In this document: in pieces, positions 31,215-40,475 of the stretch
Layout: every line of letters starts with the position of its first letter
How positions within the stretch are numbered: position 1 is the stretch's first letter
DNA from: Haemophilus parainfluenzae
GTDB lineage: Bacteria; Pseudomonadota; Gammaproteobacteria; Enterobacterales; Pasteurellaceae
Direction: 5' to 3'
Assembly: GCF_003252795.1 (NCBI RefSeq)
Contig: NZ_QEPQ01000002.1
Location: forward strand, 124,001-188,000
DNA: 64,000 nucleotides
Position numbers and translations under genes: made by a program
Notes under the pieces: model-generated
What the model was told of the DNA's origin: nothing
Seen by the model: the letters and a program-made list of their open reading frames with translations, nothing else
Database searches by the model: none

Positions 31215-33404
31215 ATGAATATTGTCCGAGTTGCATTAGCCGTACCGCTTCCCCGATTTTTTGATTATCTCTATTCGCCAGACTTGACGCCAATCGTAGG
31301 TGGACGCGTGTTGGTGCCTTTTGGTTCGCAAAAACGAGTCGGGATCGTGGTGGATTTGCCCGCTTCTTCGGATGTCGCAAAAGAAAAGTTAAAACCGATT
31401 ATTGATGTACTTGATGCTGAATCACTTTTTAATTCCACAACTTGGGATTGGTTAGCTTGGTCGGCTAATTATTATCGTGCAGCATTAGGCGATGTGTTGT
31501 TTCAAGCGTTGCCAGTCAAACTCCGCAATGGAGAAAGTGCGGTTAAAAATGACCGCACTTTTTGGCGTATTACGGACCTTGGAAAACAAGCGTTAGAATC
31601 AGGTGAATTAAAACGCGCTAAAAAACAAATTGAAGTCTTAAATTTATTGATAACGCAAGATCTAGAAAAAGGTAACAATGAGATTAGTTCCGCGATTTGG
31701 TCAGCCTTAAAGGGCAAAGATTATGTGGAAGAGATTATCGTGCCTACTGAACAAAAAAGTTGGCAACAAGCTTTAGGGGATGAGCCTTTAGTTAATCTTG
31801 ATAACCGATTGACCTTAAACAAGCAACAAGCCCTTGCATTTAGCCAGTTGCTTTTCCAAGAAGGCTTTAATGTGTGGTTGTTAGAGGGCGTGACTGGTTC
31901 GGGTAAAACTGAAATTTACCTGCAATACATTGAAGAAGTTTTAAAGAAAGGCAAACAGGTTTTAGTGCTTGTTCCTGAAATTGGGCTTACTCCTCAGACT
32001 GTTAGACGTTTCCAAGCTCGCTTTAATGTCGAAATTGATGTATTGCATTCCAACTTGAATGATACACAGCGCTTAAATGTTTGGGAACGCGCAAGAACAG
32101 GACAAAGTGCAATCGTAATTGGCACGAGATCGGCTCTTTTCACCCAGTTTTCAGATCTCGGCTTAATCATTTTAGATGAAGAACATGACGGCTCATTTAA
32201 ACAGCAAGATGGTTGGCGCTATCATGCGAGAGATTTAGGCATTGTGCTTGCTCAAAAACTCAATATTCCTATCTTATTAGGTTCTGCCACACCAAGTTTG
32301 GAAAGTGTGAATAATGTACAAAATGGCAAATATCATCATTTGGTGCTATCAAAAAGGGCTGGAAATGCGACCGCACTTCGTCAATTTGTGATTGATTTAA
32401 AACATCAACGAATTCAAAACGGCTTATCTGAACCGCTGTTGCAACGTATGCAGGAACACTTAGAAAAAGGTAATCAAGTATTGTTATTCCTTAATCGACG
32501 TGGATTTGCGCCTGTGTTGTTATGTCATGAGTGTGGCTGGATTGATGAATGTCATCATTGCGAAAAACCTTATACCTATCACCAACATCAGCGCGTTTTA
32601 CGCTGCCATCATTGTGGTGCACAAAAAACAGTGCCGATGCAATGTGGTCATTGTGGTTCAACGCATTTAGTCACAACAGGTTTAGGTACAGAACAACTGG
32701 AGGAAACTCTAAAAGCACGTTTCCCTCAATATAATATTGCACGTATCGATCGTGATAGTACAGCGCGAAAAGGCAAGCTTGAAGGTTATTTAGACGATAT
32801 TCAGCAAGGTAAAAGTCAGATTTTAATTGGCACCCAAATGTTAGCCAAAGGGCACCATTTCCCGAATGTCACCTTGGTTGCTTTAGTGAATGTGGATAAT
32901 GCCTTATTTTCCCTTGATTTCAGAGCCGAAGAACGTTTGGCTCAGCTTTATGTGCAGGTTGCAGGACGCTCAGGCAGGGCGGAAAAACAGGGCGAAGTGG
33001 TTTTGCAGACGCATTATCCGGATCACCCGTTATTAACCACCTTACTTGAAAAGGGCTATCAAGCCTTTGCAGAAGAAACCTTGAAGTTGCGGCATAATAT
33101 GGGTTTGCCTCCATTTAGTTTCCAAGCGTTGTTTAAAGCACAATGCCGTCATTCTGAAGAGGCGGAAAATGCATTATCGCAATTAGCGTCTTTCTTCTAT
33201 GAACAAAAAATAGAAGGCTTGCAAGTATTGGGGCCGATTCCTGCACCGTTTAGCAAAAAAGCGGGGCAGTATCGTTGGCAGTTATTATTACAGCACGCGT
33301 CTCGGAAACAATTACAGGCAGCATTGAGTCGATATTCACCAGAGCTGATAAAGTATTCTCAAGTACGGTTAATTTTAGACGTAGATCCATTGGATTTGAG
33401 TTAG
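31215..33404 (+). CDS. priA: Primosomal protein N' (replication restart helicase)
   Basis: 3'-5' superfamily 2 helicase that restarts stalled replication forks. It has 729 residues from ATG at 31215; an upstream in-frame TTG at 31203 is unlikely. Domains: N-terminal DNA-binding part (ALAVPLPRFFDYLYSP), Walker A GVTGSGKTEIYLQ near residue 225, DEEH box (IILDEEHDGSFKQQ), and a zinc-binding region with paired CxxC motifs (CHECGW, CHHCEKP, CHHCGAQ, CGHCGS) near residues 440-480. An inverted pair of uptake signals lies inside the gene at 31534-31561. Confidence 0.96.
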   Translation: MNIVRVALAVPLPRFFDYLYSPDLTPIVGGRVLVPFGSQKRVGIVVDLPASSDVAKEKLKPIIDVLDAESLFNSTTWDWLAWSANYYRAALGDVLFQALPVKLRNGESAVKNDRTFWRITDLGKQALESGELKRAKKQIEVLNLLITQDLEKGNNEISSAIWSALKGKDYVEEIIVPTEQKSWQQALGDEPLVNLDNRLTLNKQQALAFSQLLFQEGFNVWLLEGVTGSGKTEIYLQYIEEVLKKGKQVLVLVPEIGLTPQTVRRFQARFNVEIDVLHSNLNDTQRLNVWERARTGQSAIVIGTRSALFTQFSDLGLIILDEEHDGSFKQQDGWRYHARDLGIVLAQKLNIPILLGSATPSLESVNNVQNGKYHHLVLSKRAGNATALRQFVIDLKHQRIQNGLSEPLLQRMQEHLEKGNQVLLFLNRRGFAPVLLCHECGWIDECHHCEKPYTYHQHQRVLRCHHCGAQKTVPMQCGHCGSTHLVTTGLGTEQLEETLKARFPQYNIARIDRDSTARKGKLEGYLDDIQQGKSQILIGTQMLAKGHHFPNVTLVALVNVDNALFSLDFRAEERLAQLYVQVAGRSGRAEKQGEVVLQTHYPDHPLLTTLLEKGYQAFAEETLKLRHNMGLPPFSFQALFKAQCRHSEEAENALSQLASFFYEQKIEGLQVLGPIPAPFSKKAGQYRWQLLLQHASRKQLQAALSRYSPELIKYSQVRLILDVDPLDLS
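31534..31561 (+). repeat. Inverted uptake-signal pair inside priA
   Basis: AAAGTGCGGT and ACCGCACTTT, eight bases apart, followed by TT, lie in frame within priA and encode SAVKNDRTF. The 28 bases are identical to the hairpin that ends ftsN at 34376-34403. It could act as a weak internal terminator or pause site. Confidence 0.8.
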
Positions 33405-33497
33405 CAAAAATTCCCTAGAAAAATGCACAGTTTTTCAGTAGAATTAAGCGTTTTTTATACTCTAAGTTTAATTTATCGAATATTTTAGGATTTTATC

Positions 33498-34364
33498 GTG
33501 GCTCATCGAGATTTTGCCGGTCGAAGCGGCTCAAAAAATAATAAAAAGAAAGCAAAGAAACGTTTTAATCGTAATACCTTAATTGGTCTTGCGTTGGTGG
33601 CGGTATTAGGTTTTGGTTTAGGGCTTTACTTCTTAAAAAGTAAAACGCCTGAACCTGTCGTGACAACAACGGTTCAACCGGAAAAACCGCAACCGAAAAG
33701 TGTACTACCAAATCGCCCAGAAGAAGTGTGGCACTATATTAAAGAATTAGAAACTCGTACGGTGCCGGTGGATAATAATCCTTCTTCTGTTGAAAAAAAT
33801 ATGCGTTTGACGGAAGAACAGCGTCAAGTGCTTATTCAAATGGAAAAAGATCAAAAGGCAGCAGAAGAAGCGAAAAAATTAGAAGCTCAACGTAAAGAGC
33901 AAGAAGCAGCAAATGCAGAAAAAGCCGCGGCTCAAGCACAGCAAACTCAACCAGCACAGACAGCTCAAACTCAGCCAGCTCAGCAAACAGCAAAACCAGA
34001 AGCGAAAAAGCCTGAGCCTGTTAAAAAGCCTGAACCACCGAAAAAAGCAGAAGTGGTGAAAGCAGAACCTGTAAAAACAGAGTCGGCTAAAACCGAGCAG
34101 CCAAAAAAAGCAGAACCAAAACCAGCAGAACAACAAGTACAGGCTGGTGGTAAAAAATTTGGTTTACAATGTGGTGCATTTAAAAATCGTGCGCAAGCAG
34201 AAAGCTTACAAGGTCGTCTAGCGATGGCTGGCGTAAATGCACAAATTGCGACAAGTGAAGAATGGAATCGCGTACGTGTAGGACCATTTGGTAGTCGAGA
34301 TGCCGCAACTGCAGCACAAGATAAAGCAAAATCAGTGGCGAGTTGCGTTGTGATTGGAATGTAA
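33498..34364 (+). CDS. ftsN: Cell division protein FtsN (SPOR domain)
   Basis: Late divisome protein that triggers septal peptidoglycan synthesis. It has 288 residues: a basic cytosolic N-terminus, one transmembrane helix at about 28-46 (LIGLALVAVLGFGLGLYFL), a long Ala/Gln then Lys/Pro/Glu-rich linker (about 110-215), and a C-terminal SPOR domain (about 217-288, FGLQCGAFKNRAQAESLQGRL) that binds denuded glycan. GTG start at 33498 with AGGA upstream; no better ATG is present. The order priA-ftsN is as in relatives of E. coli. Confidence 0.92.
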   Translation: MAHRDFAGRSGSKNNKKKAKKRFNRNTLIGLALVAVLGFGLGLYFLKSKTPEPVVTTTVQPEKPQPKSVLPNRPEEVWHYIKELETRTVPVDNNPSSVEKNMRLTEEQRQVLIQMEKDQKAAEEAKKLEAQRKEQEAANAEKAAAQAQQTQPAQTAQTQPAQQTAKPEAKKPEPVKKPEPPKKAEVVKAEPVKTESAKTEQPKKAEPKPAEQQVQAGGKKFGLQCGAFKNRAQAESLQGRLAMAGVNAQIATSEEWNRVRVGPFGSRDAATAAQDKAKSVASCVVIGM

Positions 34365-34375
34365 TTCAGAATTTA

Positions 34376-34407
34376 AAAGTGCGGTTAAAAATGACCGCAC
34401 TTTTTTT
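34376..34407 (+). terminator. Paired uptake-signal terminator after ftsN
   Basis: AAAGTGCGGT and ACCGCACTTT with an 8-base loop, followed by TTTT. The 28-base core is identical to the repeat inside priA. Confidence 0.85.
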
Positions 34408-34418
34408 ATATATTTCAC

Positions 34419-34457
34419 TTGCCAAAAAACGAAAAATCAATAAAATGAACGTTCATT
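34419..34457 (+). promoter_or_regulatory. acrRAB promoter with overlapping AcrR operator
   Basis: TTGCCA (34419-34424), a 16-base spacer and TAAAAT (34441-34446) form a promoter. The perfect palindrome AATGAACGTTCATT (34444-34457) overlaps the -10 box and initial transcribed bases, and a further TTCATT follows. A TetR-type dimer bound here would block RNA polymerase, giving autorepression. Confidence 0.7.
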
Positions 34458-34521
34458 CATTTTAAGTGTTCATCTTAAATGACCTTTCTCATATATAACC
34501 CTAAGAATTTAATTTTTTATT

Positions 34522-35100
34522 ATGCGACAAGTAAAAGCCTCTAAAACGAAGCTTGATGTCAGTGAGCAGATCTTTGATGCAACAGATCGTCTTATGGCAA
34601 AAGAAGGATTACACCATCTTTCTATGCATAAGTTAGCCAAGGAAGCAGGCATCGCAGCTGGCACGATTTATCTTTATTTTAAGAGTAAAGACGAGTTATT
34701 AGCACAATTTGCTCGTCGAGTGTTCAATAAGTTTGTTGTGGCGATTGAAGAAGGTTTTGATGAAAATCAACCTTTTTTCGAACAATACAGAAAAATGTGG
34801 TGGAATATTTGGCATTTTCTTCAAGAAAATCCAACGGTTTTGTCAAATATGAATCAGTATAAATCTTTGCCGGAGTTTCTTGAAACCTGCAAAGAAATGG
34901 AGTGTTCGTGTTGGGATCAGTTTTGTCTCAATGGACAAGCAGCAAATGTGTTAGCTGATTTAGAACCTCGAATTTTATTTTTGCTGAGTCTAGATACTGC
35001 AATAGTTTTAGCCTCAGATAACAAATTTCTCGGTATAGCGATTACCGATGCGGTGTTAGAATCTGTCATTGAACGCTCTTGGCGTGCAATTCAGAAGTAG
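34522..35100 (+). CDS. acrR: TetR-family repressor of the adjacent efflux pump
   Basis: A 192-residue regulator. The N-terminal helix-turn-helix (about residues 34-60, KLAKEAGIAAGTIYLYFKSK) is typical of TetR/AcrR; the C-terminal two-thirds is the ligand-binding dimer domain. It is 30 bases upstream of acrA in the same direction, with a palindromic operator on the promoter. It is inferred to repress acrRAB until a pump substrate binds. Confidence 0.88.
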   Translation: MRQVKASKTKLDVSEQIFDATDRLMAKEGLHHLSMHKLAKEAGIAAGTIYLYFKSKDELLAQFARRVFNKFVVAIEEGFDENQPFFEQYRKMWWNIWHFLQENPTVLSNMNQYKSLPEFLETCKEMECSCWDQFCLNGQAANVLADLEPRILFLLSLDTAIVLASDNKFLGIAITDAVLESVIERSWRAIQK

Positions 35101-35130
35101 TCATTTTATTGTCTTAATGGAGTTTTCCAA

Positions 35131-36327
35131 ATGAGTATAACTCAAACTAATAGACCAAAGCGTTCACACGTTTTCTTTTTGAAATTAGCGTTAGGCGTAT
35201 TTGTGTTAATTTTTGCAGCAATGATTTTCCTTAATCAAATGAAAGCAAAAGGCATTGCTGATTTTTTAGCAAATAAACCAGAAACAGCCTCTCCGGTGAC
35301 TGCAATGACAGTTAAGGCTTCAGAATGGACGCCAATCATTGAAACGACAGGTCTTGTTCGTCCAAATCAAGGGGCGATGTTAAGCGCTCAAAGTGCAGGA
35401 ACGGTGTCTAAAGTGCTCGTGCAAAATGGCCAAAGCGTGAAAAAGGGTGATTTGTTAGTTGAGTTAGATAGTTCCGTTGAGCGTGCAAGCTTACAAGCGG
35501 CTCAAGCTCAAGTGGTGTCATTACGTCAAACTTATCAACGTTATGCAAACCTTGCAGGCAGCGGTGCCGTTTCTCGTCAAGAATTAGATAACGCAAAATC
35601 AGCTTATGAAGCACAAGCGGCAAATATTGAGTCATTAAAAGCAACCATTGAGCGTCGCCAAATCGTCGCGCCATTTGATGGTAAAGCTGGTATCGTGAAA
35701 GTGAATGTTGGTCAGTATGTTTCAAACGGTACTGAAATTGTGCGTGTGGAAGATCGTTCTTCAATGAAAGTCGATTTTGCGATTGCTCAAAACCTATTAG
35801 ATAAATTGCATATTGGTCAAAAAGTAACAGCTACGGCAGATGCGCGTAAAGGTGAAACATTTGCTGCTAAGGTGACTGCAATTGAGCCAGCAATTAATTC
35901 TTCAACGGGTTTAGTTGATGTTCAAGCAACATTTGAGCCAGAAGATGGCGCAAAATTATTGTCCGGTATGTTTACTCGCTTACATGTGGCTTTGCCAACA
36001 GAACATAATCAAATTGTGGTGCCACAAGTGGCGGTGAGTTACAACATGTATGGCGAATCGCTTTATATTTTGACCGCACTTTCTGATGAAGATATTGAGA
36101 AATTAGGCGGCGCAGAGAAAGCAGCGAATATGTACCGTGCAAAATCAATCACTGTATTTACGAAAGATCGTCAAGGCATTTATGCCCAATTAAAAGGCGA
36201 TGAAGTCAAAGTTGGCGATAAAATTGTGACTGGTGGTCAGCAAAACTTAAGTAATGGTGCATTAGTTTCTGTTGCAGATAAAGCGGGCGTGGGTACAGAA
36301 CAACCTGCAAATAAAACGAATCTTTAA
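35131..36327 (+). CDS. acrA: RND efflux periplasmic adaptor subunit
   Basis: Membrane-fusion protein linking the AcrB pump to an outer-membrane channel. It has 398 residues: an uncleaved N-terminal membrane anchor (about 15-36) instead of a lipoprotein signal, a barrel-sandwich hybrid with VSKVLVQNGQSVKKGDLLVE, a coiled-coil hairpin (about 110-170), and a return strand RQIVAPFDGKAGIVKVNVGQ. It is followed by acrB after 13 bases. No tolC-like gene is in the window. Confidence 0.93.
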   Translation: MSITQTNRPKRSHVFFLKLALGVFVLIFAAMIFLNQMKAKGIADFLANKPETASPVTAMTVKASEWTPIIETTGLVRPNQGAMLSAQSAGTVSKVLVQNGQSVKKGDLLVELDSSVERASLQAAQAQVVSLRQTYQRYANLAGSGAVSRQELDNAKSAYEAQAANIESLKATIERRQIVAPFDGKAGIVKVNVGQYVSNGTEIVRVEDRSSMKVDFAIAQNLLDKLHIGQKVTATADARKGETFAAKVTAIEPAINSSTGLVDVQATFEPEDGAKLLSGMFTRLHVALPTEHNQIVVPQVAVSYNMYGESLYILTALSDEDIEKLGGAEKAANMYRAKSITVFTKDRQGIYAQLKGDEVKVGDKIVTGGQQNLSNGALVSVADKAGVGTEQPANKTNL

Positions 36328-36340
36328 TTAGGAAAAGCGA

Positions 36341-39300
36341 ATGAGATTTACCGATATATTTATTCGTCGCCCTGTTTTGGCGGTTTCGATTAGCTTGTTA
36401 ATCATTATTTTAGGTTTACAAGCGATCTCGAAATTGGCTGTGCGCGAATATCCGAAAATGACCACAACGGTAATTACGGTGACCACCGCATATCCAGGTG
36501 CAGATGCAAACTTAATTCAAGCATTTGTGACCTCGAAAATTGAAGAAGCGGTAGCACAAGCAGACAATGTGGACTATATGTCTTCAAGCTCTAGCCCAAG
36601 CACTTCAACAGTCACCGTAAAAATGAAATTAAATACTGATCCGAATGCAGCCTTGGCAGACGTGTTAGCCAAAGTTAACTCGGTTCGTTCTGAATTGCCA
36701 AGTGGTATTGAAGATCCAACGGTTTCTTCCTCTACAGGTGGTTCGGGAATTATGTACATTAGTTTCCGTTCTAACAAACTTGATGCAAGCCAAGTGACTG
36801 ACTATATTCAACGCGTAGTCAAACCTCAGTTCTTTACAGTAGAAGGGGTGGCAAGCGTGCAGATCTTTGGTGCATCAGAGTACGCACTTCGTGTTTGGTT
36901 AGATCCAGAAAAAATGGCAGCTCAAAACCTTTCTGCCACACAAGTGATGTCTGCATTATCAGCGAATAACGTTCAAACAGCGGCAGGTAATGATAATGGC
37001 TATTTTGTCACCTATAAAAACAAAGTAGAAACCACGACAAAATCCGTTGATGAATTAGGTAACTTAATTGTGACATCGAACGGTGATAAATTGGTGCGTT
37101 TACGCGATATCGCCGATATTGAGTTAAATAAATCAAGTGATAGCTCTCGTGCGGTAGCGAATGGCGCAGATTCCGTTGTATTAGCGATTAATCCAACTTC
37201 GTCAGCAAACCCATTAACGGTAGCTGCGAAAGTGCGTCCGCTATATGACAGTATTAAAAATAATCTGCCGGATGCTATTGAATCTGACATCTTATATGAC
37301 CGTACAATTGCGATTAATAACTCCATTAATGAAGTAATCAAAACGATTGTTGAGGCAACGCTGATCGTGTTGGTGGTGATTACCATGTTTATTGGTTCAT
37401 TCCGTGCGATTTTAATCCCGGTTATCACCATTCCGATTTCATTAATCGGGGTAATTATGTTGCTTCAATCATTTGATTTCTCTATTAACTTGATGACTTT
37501 GCTGGCATTGGTTCTAGCCATTGGTTTGGTGGTGGATGATGCGATTGTGGTATTGGAAAACGTAGACCGCCACATTAAGTTAGGTGAAACCCCATTCCGT
37601 GCGGCGATTATTGGTACGCGTGAAATTGCCGTTCCGGTTATTTCCATGACTATAGCCTTGATTGCGGTATATTCTCCAATGGCGTTAATGGGCGGTATTA
37701 CGGGTACGTTGTTTAAAGAGTTTGCTTTAACCCTTGCTGGAGCAGTATTTATTTCCGGTATCGTAGCATTAACGCTTTCACCAATGATGACCAGTAAATT
37801 GCTAAAATCCAATGAGGCTCCAAGTAAATTGGAACAACGAGTAGAGCATACCCTTAGTAAAGTGAATGCAGCTTATGCGTATGTACTTGATTTGGTGATG
37901 GTAAACCGTAAATGTATGTTGATGTTTGCGGCGATTATCTTTGCCACCTTACCCGTGTTGTTTAAATCGCTTTCGAGTGAATTAACACCAGCAGAAGATA
38001 AAGGGGCATTTTTAGCGATTGGTTCAGCACCGTCTAACGTAAACGTGGATTATGTGCAAAATGCGATGGCACCTTATCAAGAGATTTTAAAAAATACGCC
38101 AGAAGTGCAGTTTGCTATGACAATTTCAGGCGCACCAACTTCTAACCAATCTTTAAACGTTGTAACTTTAAAAGATTGGAAAGAACGCTCAAAAAGCCAA
38201 ACAGCTATCATGAATGAGCTGAATGAAAAAGCGAAATCTATTCCTGAAGTGTCTGTACAAGGCTTTGCGTTCCCAGAAATTAATACAGGGGAGCAAGGTC
38301 CTCCAATTGGTTTTGTGATCAGCACATCACAAGACTACGGTGATTTAGCAAATGTGGCGGGTAAATTCTTAGAGGATATGCAAAAATCCAGCAAGTTCGT
38401 TTATACCAATCTCGATCTTAAATTTGATACTGCTCAAATGCGTATTAAGATCGATCGTGAAAAAGCAGGAACTTATGGCATTACAATGCAACAAATCAGC
38501 CGTACGTTAGGCAGCTTCTTATCTGCCGCAACCATTGAACGTGTGGATATTGATGGTCGAGCTTACAAAATTATTTCCCAAGTAAAACGTGACAATCGTT
38601 TATCTCCGGAAAGTTTTAATAAGTATTACATCACCGCAGCAAATGGTACCTCTGTTCCATTAAGCAGCTTGGTGACGGCTACATTGGAACCACAACCAAG
38701 TACATTGCCTCGTTTCAGCCAGTTAAACTCTGCGGTGATTAGTGCTGTACCGATGCCAGGTACTTCAATTGGTGATGCGATCCAATGGTTACAGGACAAT
38801 GCGAAAAATACTTTACCACAGGGTTATAACTATGACTTTAAAAGTGAAGCGCGTCAGTTAGTACAAGAAGGTAATGCGCTTGCTGTAACGTTCTTACTTG
38901 CGGTAGTGATTATTTTCTTAGTCTTGGCAATTCAGTTTGAATCAATTCGCGATCCAATCGTGATTATGATTTCTGTGCCGTTAGCTGTAAGTGGTGCGTT
39001 ATTAGCCTTAAATGCCTTTGGATTTGTAGGGATTGCTGGAACGACACTCAATATCTACTCACAAGTGGGTTTGATTACCCTGGTTGGTCTTATTACGAAA
39101 CACGGTATTTTGATGTGTGAAGTAGCGAAAGAAGAGCAGTTAAACCACGGTAAAACGCGTATTGAAGCGATTACCGAAGCGGCTAAAGTACGTTTACGTC
39201 CAATTCTGATGACAACCGCAGCGATGATTGCAGGTCTTGTACCGTTGCTTTATGCAACAGGTGCAGGTGCGGTATCTCGTTTCAGTATTGGTATCGTTAT

Positions 39301-39445
39301 CGTGGCAGGTTTGGCAATCGGTACATTGTTTACCTTGTTCGTGTTGCCAGTGATTTATTCTTACATTGCAAGCGAACACAAACCGTTACCAGTGTTTGAT
39401 GAAAATGTAAAACCAATTGAAGGTCACATTAACGAACAACATTAA
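36341..39445 (+). CDS. acrB: RND multidrug efflux pump inner-membrane transporter
   Basis: Proton-driven drug exporter of the HAE1 family with 1034 residues. N-terminal FIRRPVLAVSISLLIIILG is followed by a large periplasmic loop, then a helix bundle with the proton-relay Asp pair in GLVVDDAIVVLENVDRH (about residue 405), a second periplasmic loop (about 560-870), and a final helix bundle. The gene carries no internal uptake signal in 3.1 kb. In H. influenzae the homologue exports macrolides, dyes and detergents; the same is inferred here. Confidence 0.95.
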   Translation: MRFTDIFIRRPVLAVSISLLIIILGLQAISKLAVREYPKMTTTVITVTTAYPGADANLIQAFVTSKIEEAVAQADNVDYMSSSSSPSTSTVTVKMKLNTDPNAALADVLAKVNSVRSELPSGIEDPTVSSSTGGSGIMYISFRSNKLDASQVTDYIQRVVKPQFFTVEGVASVQIFGASEYALRVWLDPEKMAAQNLSATQVMSALSANNVQTAAGNDNGYFVTYKNKVETTTKSVDELGNLIVTSNGDKLVRLRDIADIELNKSSDSSRAVANGADSVVLAINPTSSANPLTVAAKVRPLYDSIKNNLPDAIESDILYDRTIAINNSINEVIKTIVEATLIVLVVITMFIGSFRAILIPVITIPISLIGVIMLLQSFDFSINLMTLLALVLAIGLVVDDAIVVLENVDRHIKLGETPFRAAIIGTREIAVPVISMTIALIAVYSPMALMGGITGTLFKEFALTLAGAVFISGIVALTLSPMMTSKLLKSNEAPSKLEQRVEHTLSKVNAAYAYVLDLVMVNRKCMLMFAAIIFATLPVLFKSLSSELTPAEDKGAFLAIGSAPSNVNVDYVQNAMAPYQEILKNTPEVQFAMTISGAPTSNQSLNVVTLKDWKERSKSQTAIMNELNEKAKSIPEVSVQGFAFPEINTGEQGPPIGFVISTSQDYGDLANVAGKFLEDMQKSSKFVYTNLDLKFDTAQMRIKIDREKAGTYGITMQQISRTLGSFLSAATIERVDIDGRAYKIISQVKRDNRLSPESFNKYYITAANGTSVPLSSLVTATLEPQPSTLPRFSQLNSAVISAVPMPGTSIGDAIQWLQDNAKNTLPQGYNYDFKSEARQLVQEGNALAVTFLLAVVIIFLVLAIQFESIRDPIVIMISVPLAVSGALLALNAFGFVGIAGTTLNIYSQVGLITLVGLITKHGILMCEVAKEEQLNHGKTRIEAITEAAKVRLRPILMTTAAMIAGLVPLLYATGAGAVSRFSIGIVIVAGLAIGTLFTLFVLPVIYSYIASEHKPLPVFDENVKPIEGHINEQH

Positions 39446-39465
39446 TTGAAAATACTATAAAAACA

Positions 39466-39499
39466 AACCGCACTTTGATTTTTCAAGTGCGGTTTTCTT
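39466..39499 (+). terminator. Paired uptake-signal terminator after acrB
   Basis: AACCGCACTT and AAGTGCGGTT, nine bases apart, followed by TTCTTT. Confidence 0.75.
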
Positions 39500-39508
39500 T
39501 GAGAGATT

Positions 39509-39537
39509 AAAAAAGCGAACATAATGTTCGCTTTTTA
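39509..39537. terminator. Second hairpin between acrB and the M48 protease gene
   Basis: AAAAAGCGAACAT pairs with ATGTTCGCTTTTT around a short loop; runs of A and T on the two sides allow it to work for both convergent genes. Confidence 0.75.
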
Positions 39538-39574
39538 TTTATGAAAGTGCGGTCAAATTTTTAACCGTTTTTAT

Positions 39575-40354
39575 TTAACCATTTTTATTTTTTGCCGCTT
39601 TATAAAGTTCCATCGCTTCAGGTAATAAGCGTTGTAAGTTTTCTTGGCGGGATTCATCACTTGGGTGAGTAGAAGCTAACACATCAAGTGCCCCTTTAGA
39701 ACCACCTGAGGCTTTAGCCATTTTTTGCCATAAACCTGGTGCGACTTGAGGATTGTAACCTGAGCGAGCCATTAGCATTAATCCAACTTCATCCGCTTCA
39801 GTTTCTGCGCTACGAGAGTAAGGTTTATCTAAAGCAAAGTCTTTGGTCAGTGTGACTAAATCAGTCACGTCGGCTCCAACGACAACAGACAGAGCTGTTC
39901 CACCAATAGCGCCCGCAATCGCACTCATGGTGCCGAAGTTGGCTTTGGCTTTACCGTGTTCTTTTAAGGCATGTGCCATTTCATGTCCCATAACGACGGC
40001 AATTTCGTTATCGTTCAGTTGTAAGGTATCTACTAAACCTGTGTAGAAAGCCATTTTCCCGCCTGGCATTGCCCAAGCATTGAGCTCTTTAGATTTAATG
40101 ACATTGATTTGCCAATTAAACTTTAAGCCAGTTTCATTCGCTTGGTTTGCATAAGGCACCATTTTGTTAAAGACATGATGAATACGTCTTGCGGTATTTG
40201 ATGTGGTATCAATCGCACCTTGTGAGCGAATTTTCCCCATTTCTTGTGTGTAGCTGCTTGCTGCTTCTTGATTGATTGAGGCAGAATCCGCACAAGACGT
40301 GATAACCGCCCCTGCTAATACAGCAAAAGCAAAACTTTTGAGTTGTTTTTTCAT
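39575..40354 (-). CDS. M48-family metalloprotease lipoprotein (LoiP/YcaL-like)
   Basis: A 259-residue predicted periplasmic zinc protease with a lipoprotein signal (AVLAGAVITSC, lipidated Cys21). The zinc motif HExxH is in VVMGHEMAHALKEHGK near residue 127, and the third ligand Glu is in SRSAETEADEVGLMLMARSG near residue 185. It resembles E. coli YcaL and LoiP, which degrade stalled or misfolded outer-membrane proteins near the Bam complex. It is a single-gene unit. Confidence 0.88.
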   Translation of the reverse strand: MKKQLKSFAFAVLAGAVITSCADSASINQEAASSYTQEMGKIRSQGAIDTTSNTARRIHHVFNKMVPYANQANETGLKFNWQINVIKSKELNAWAMPGGKMAFYTGLVDTLQLNDNEIAVVMGHEMAHALKEHGKAKANFGTMSAIAGAIGGTALSVVVGADVTDLVTLTKDFALDKPYSRSAETEADEVGLMLMARSGYNPQVAPGLWQKMAKASGGSKGALDVLASTHPSDESRQENLQRLLPEAMELYKAAKNKNG

Positions 40355-40419
40355 AAATTATCCTTTTGTTGAGATGGCTGATTATATGAATTTATTGCGT
40401 TTTGTCGATACAAAAAGAT

Positions 40420-40455
40420 TGTCTTTTAAATTTGTACTACTATAATAGTGCAAAT
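40420..40455 (+). promoter_or_regulatory. mtr promoter with overlapping TrpR-like operator
   Basis: TTGTCT (40420-40425), 16 bases, TATAAT (40442-40447). The -10 box lies in the middle of a 24-base dyad, TTTGTACTA-N6-TAGTGCAAA (40432-40455). Its core ACTA-N6-TAGT has the same half-site spacing as the E. coli trp operator (ACTAGTTAACTAGT). TrpR with tryptophan would block the promoter. Confidence 0.65.
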
Positions 40456-40475
40456 TTTTATTTTAGGACTTAACG

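Noticed and set aside
33879-34136. Open frame on the minus strand opposite the FtsN linker
   Set aside because: It mirrors the low-complexity Lys/Pro/Ala/Gln region and reads as Cys/Phe/Leu-rich nonsense.
33900-34140. Possible tandem repeat or phase-variable tract in ftsN
   Set aside because: The Lys-Pro-Glu repeats are irregular with no uniform unit and no homopolymer or tetranucleotide tract able to switch frame.
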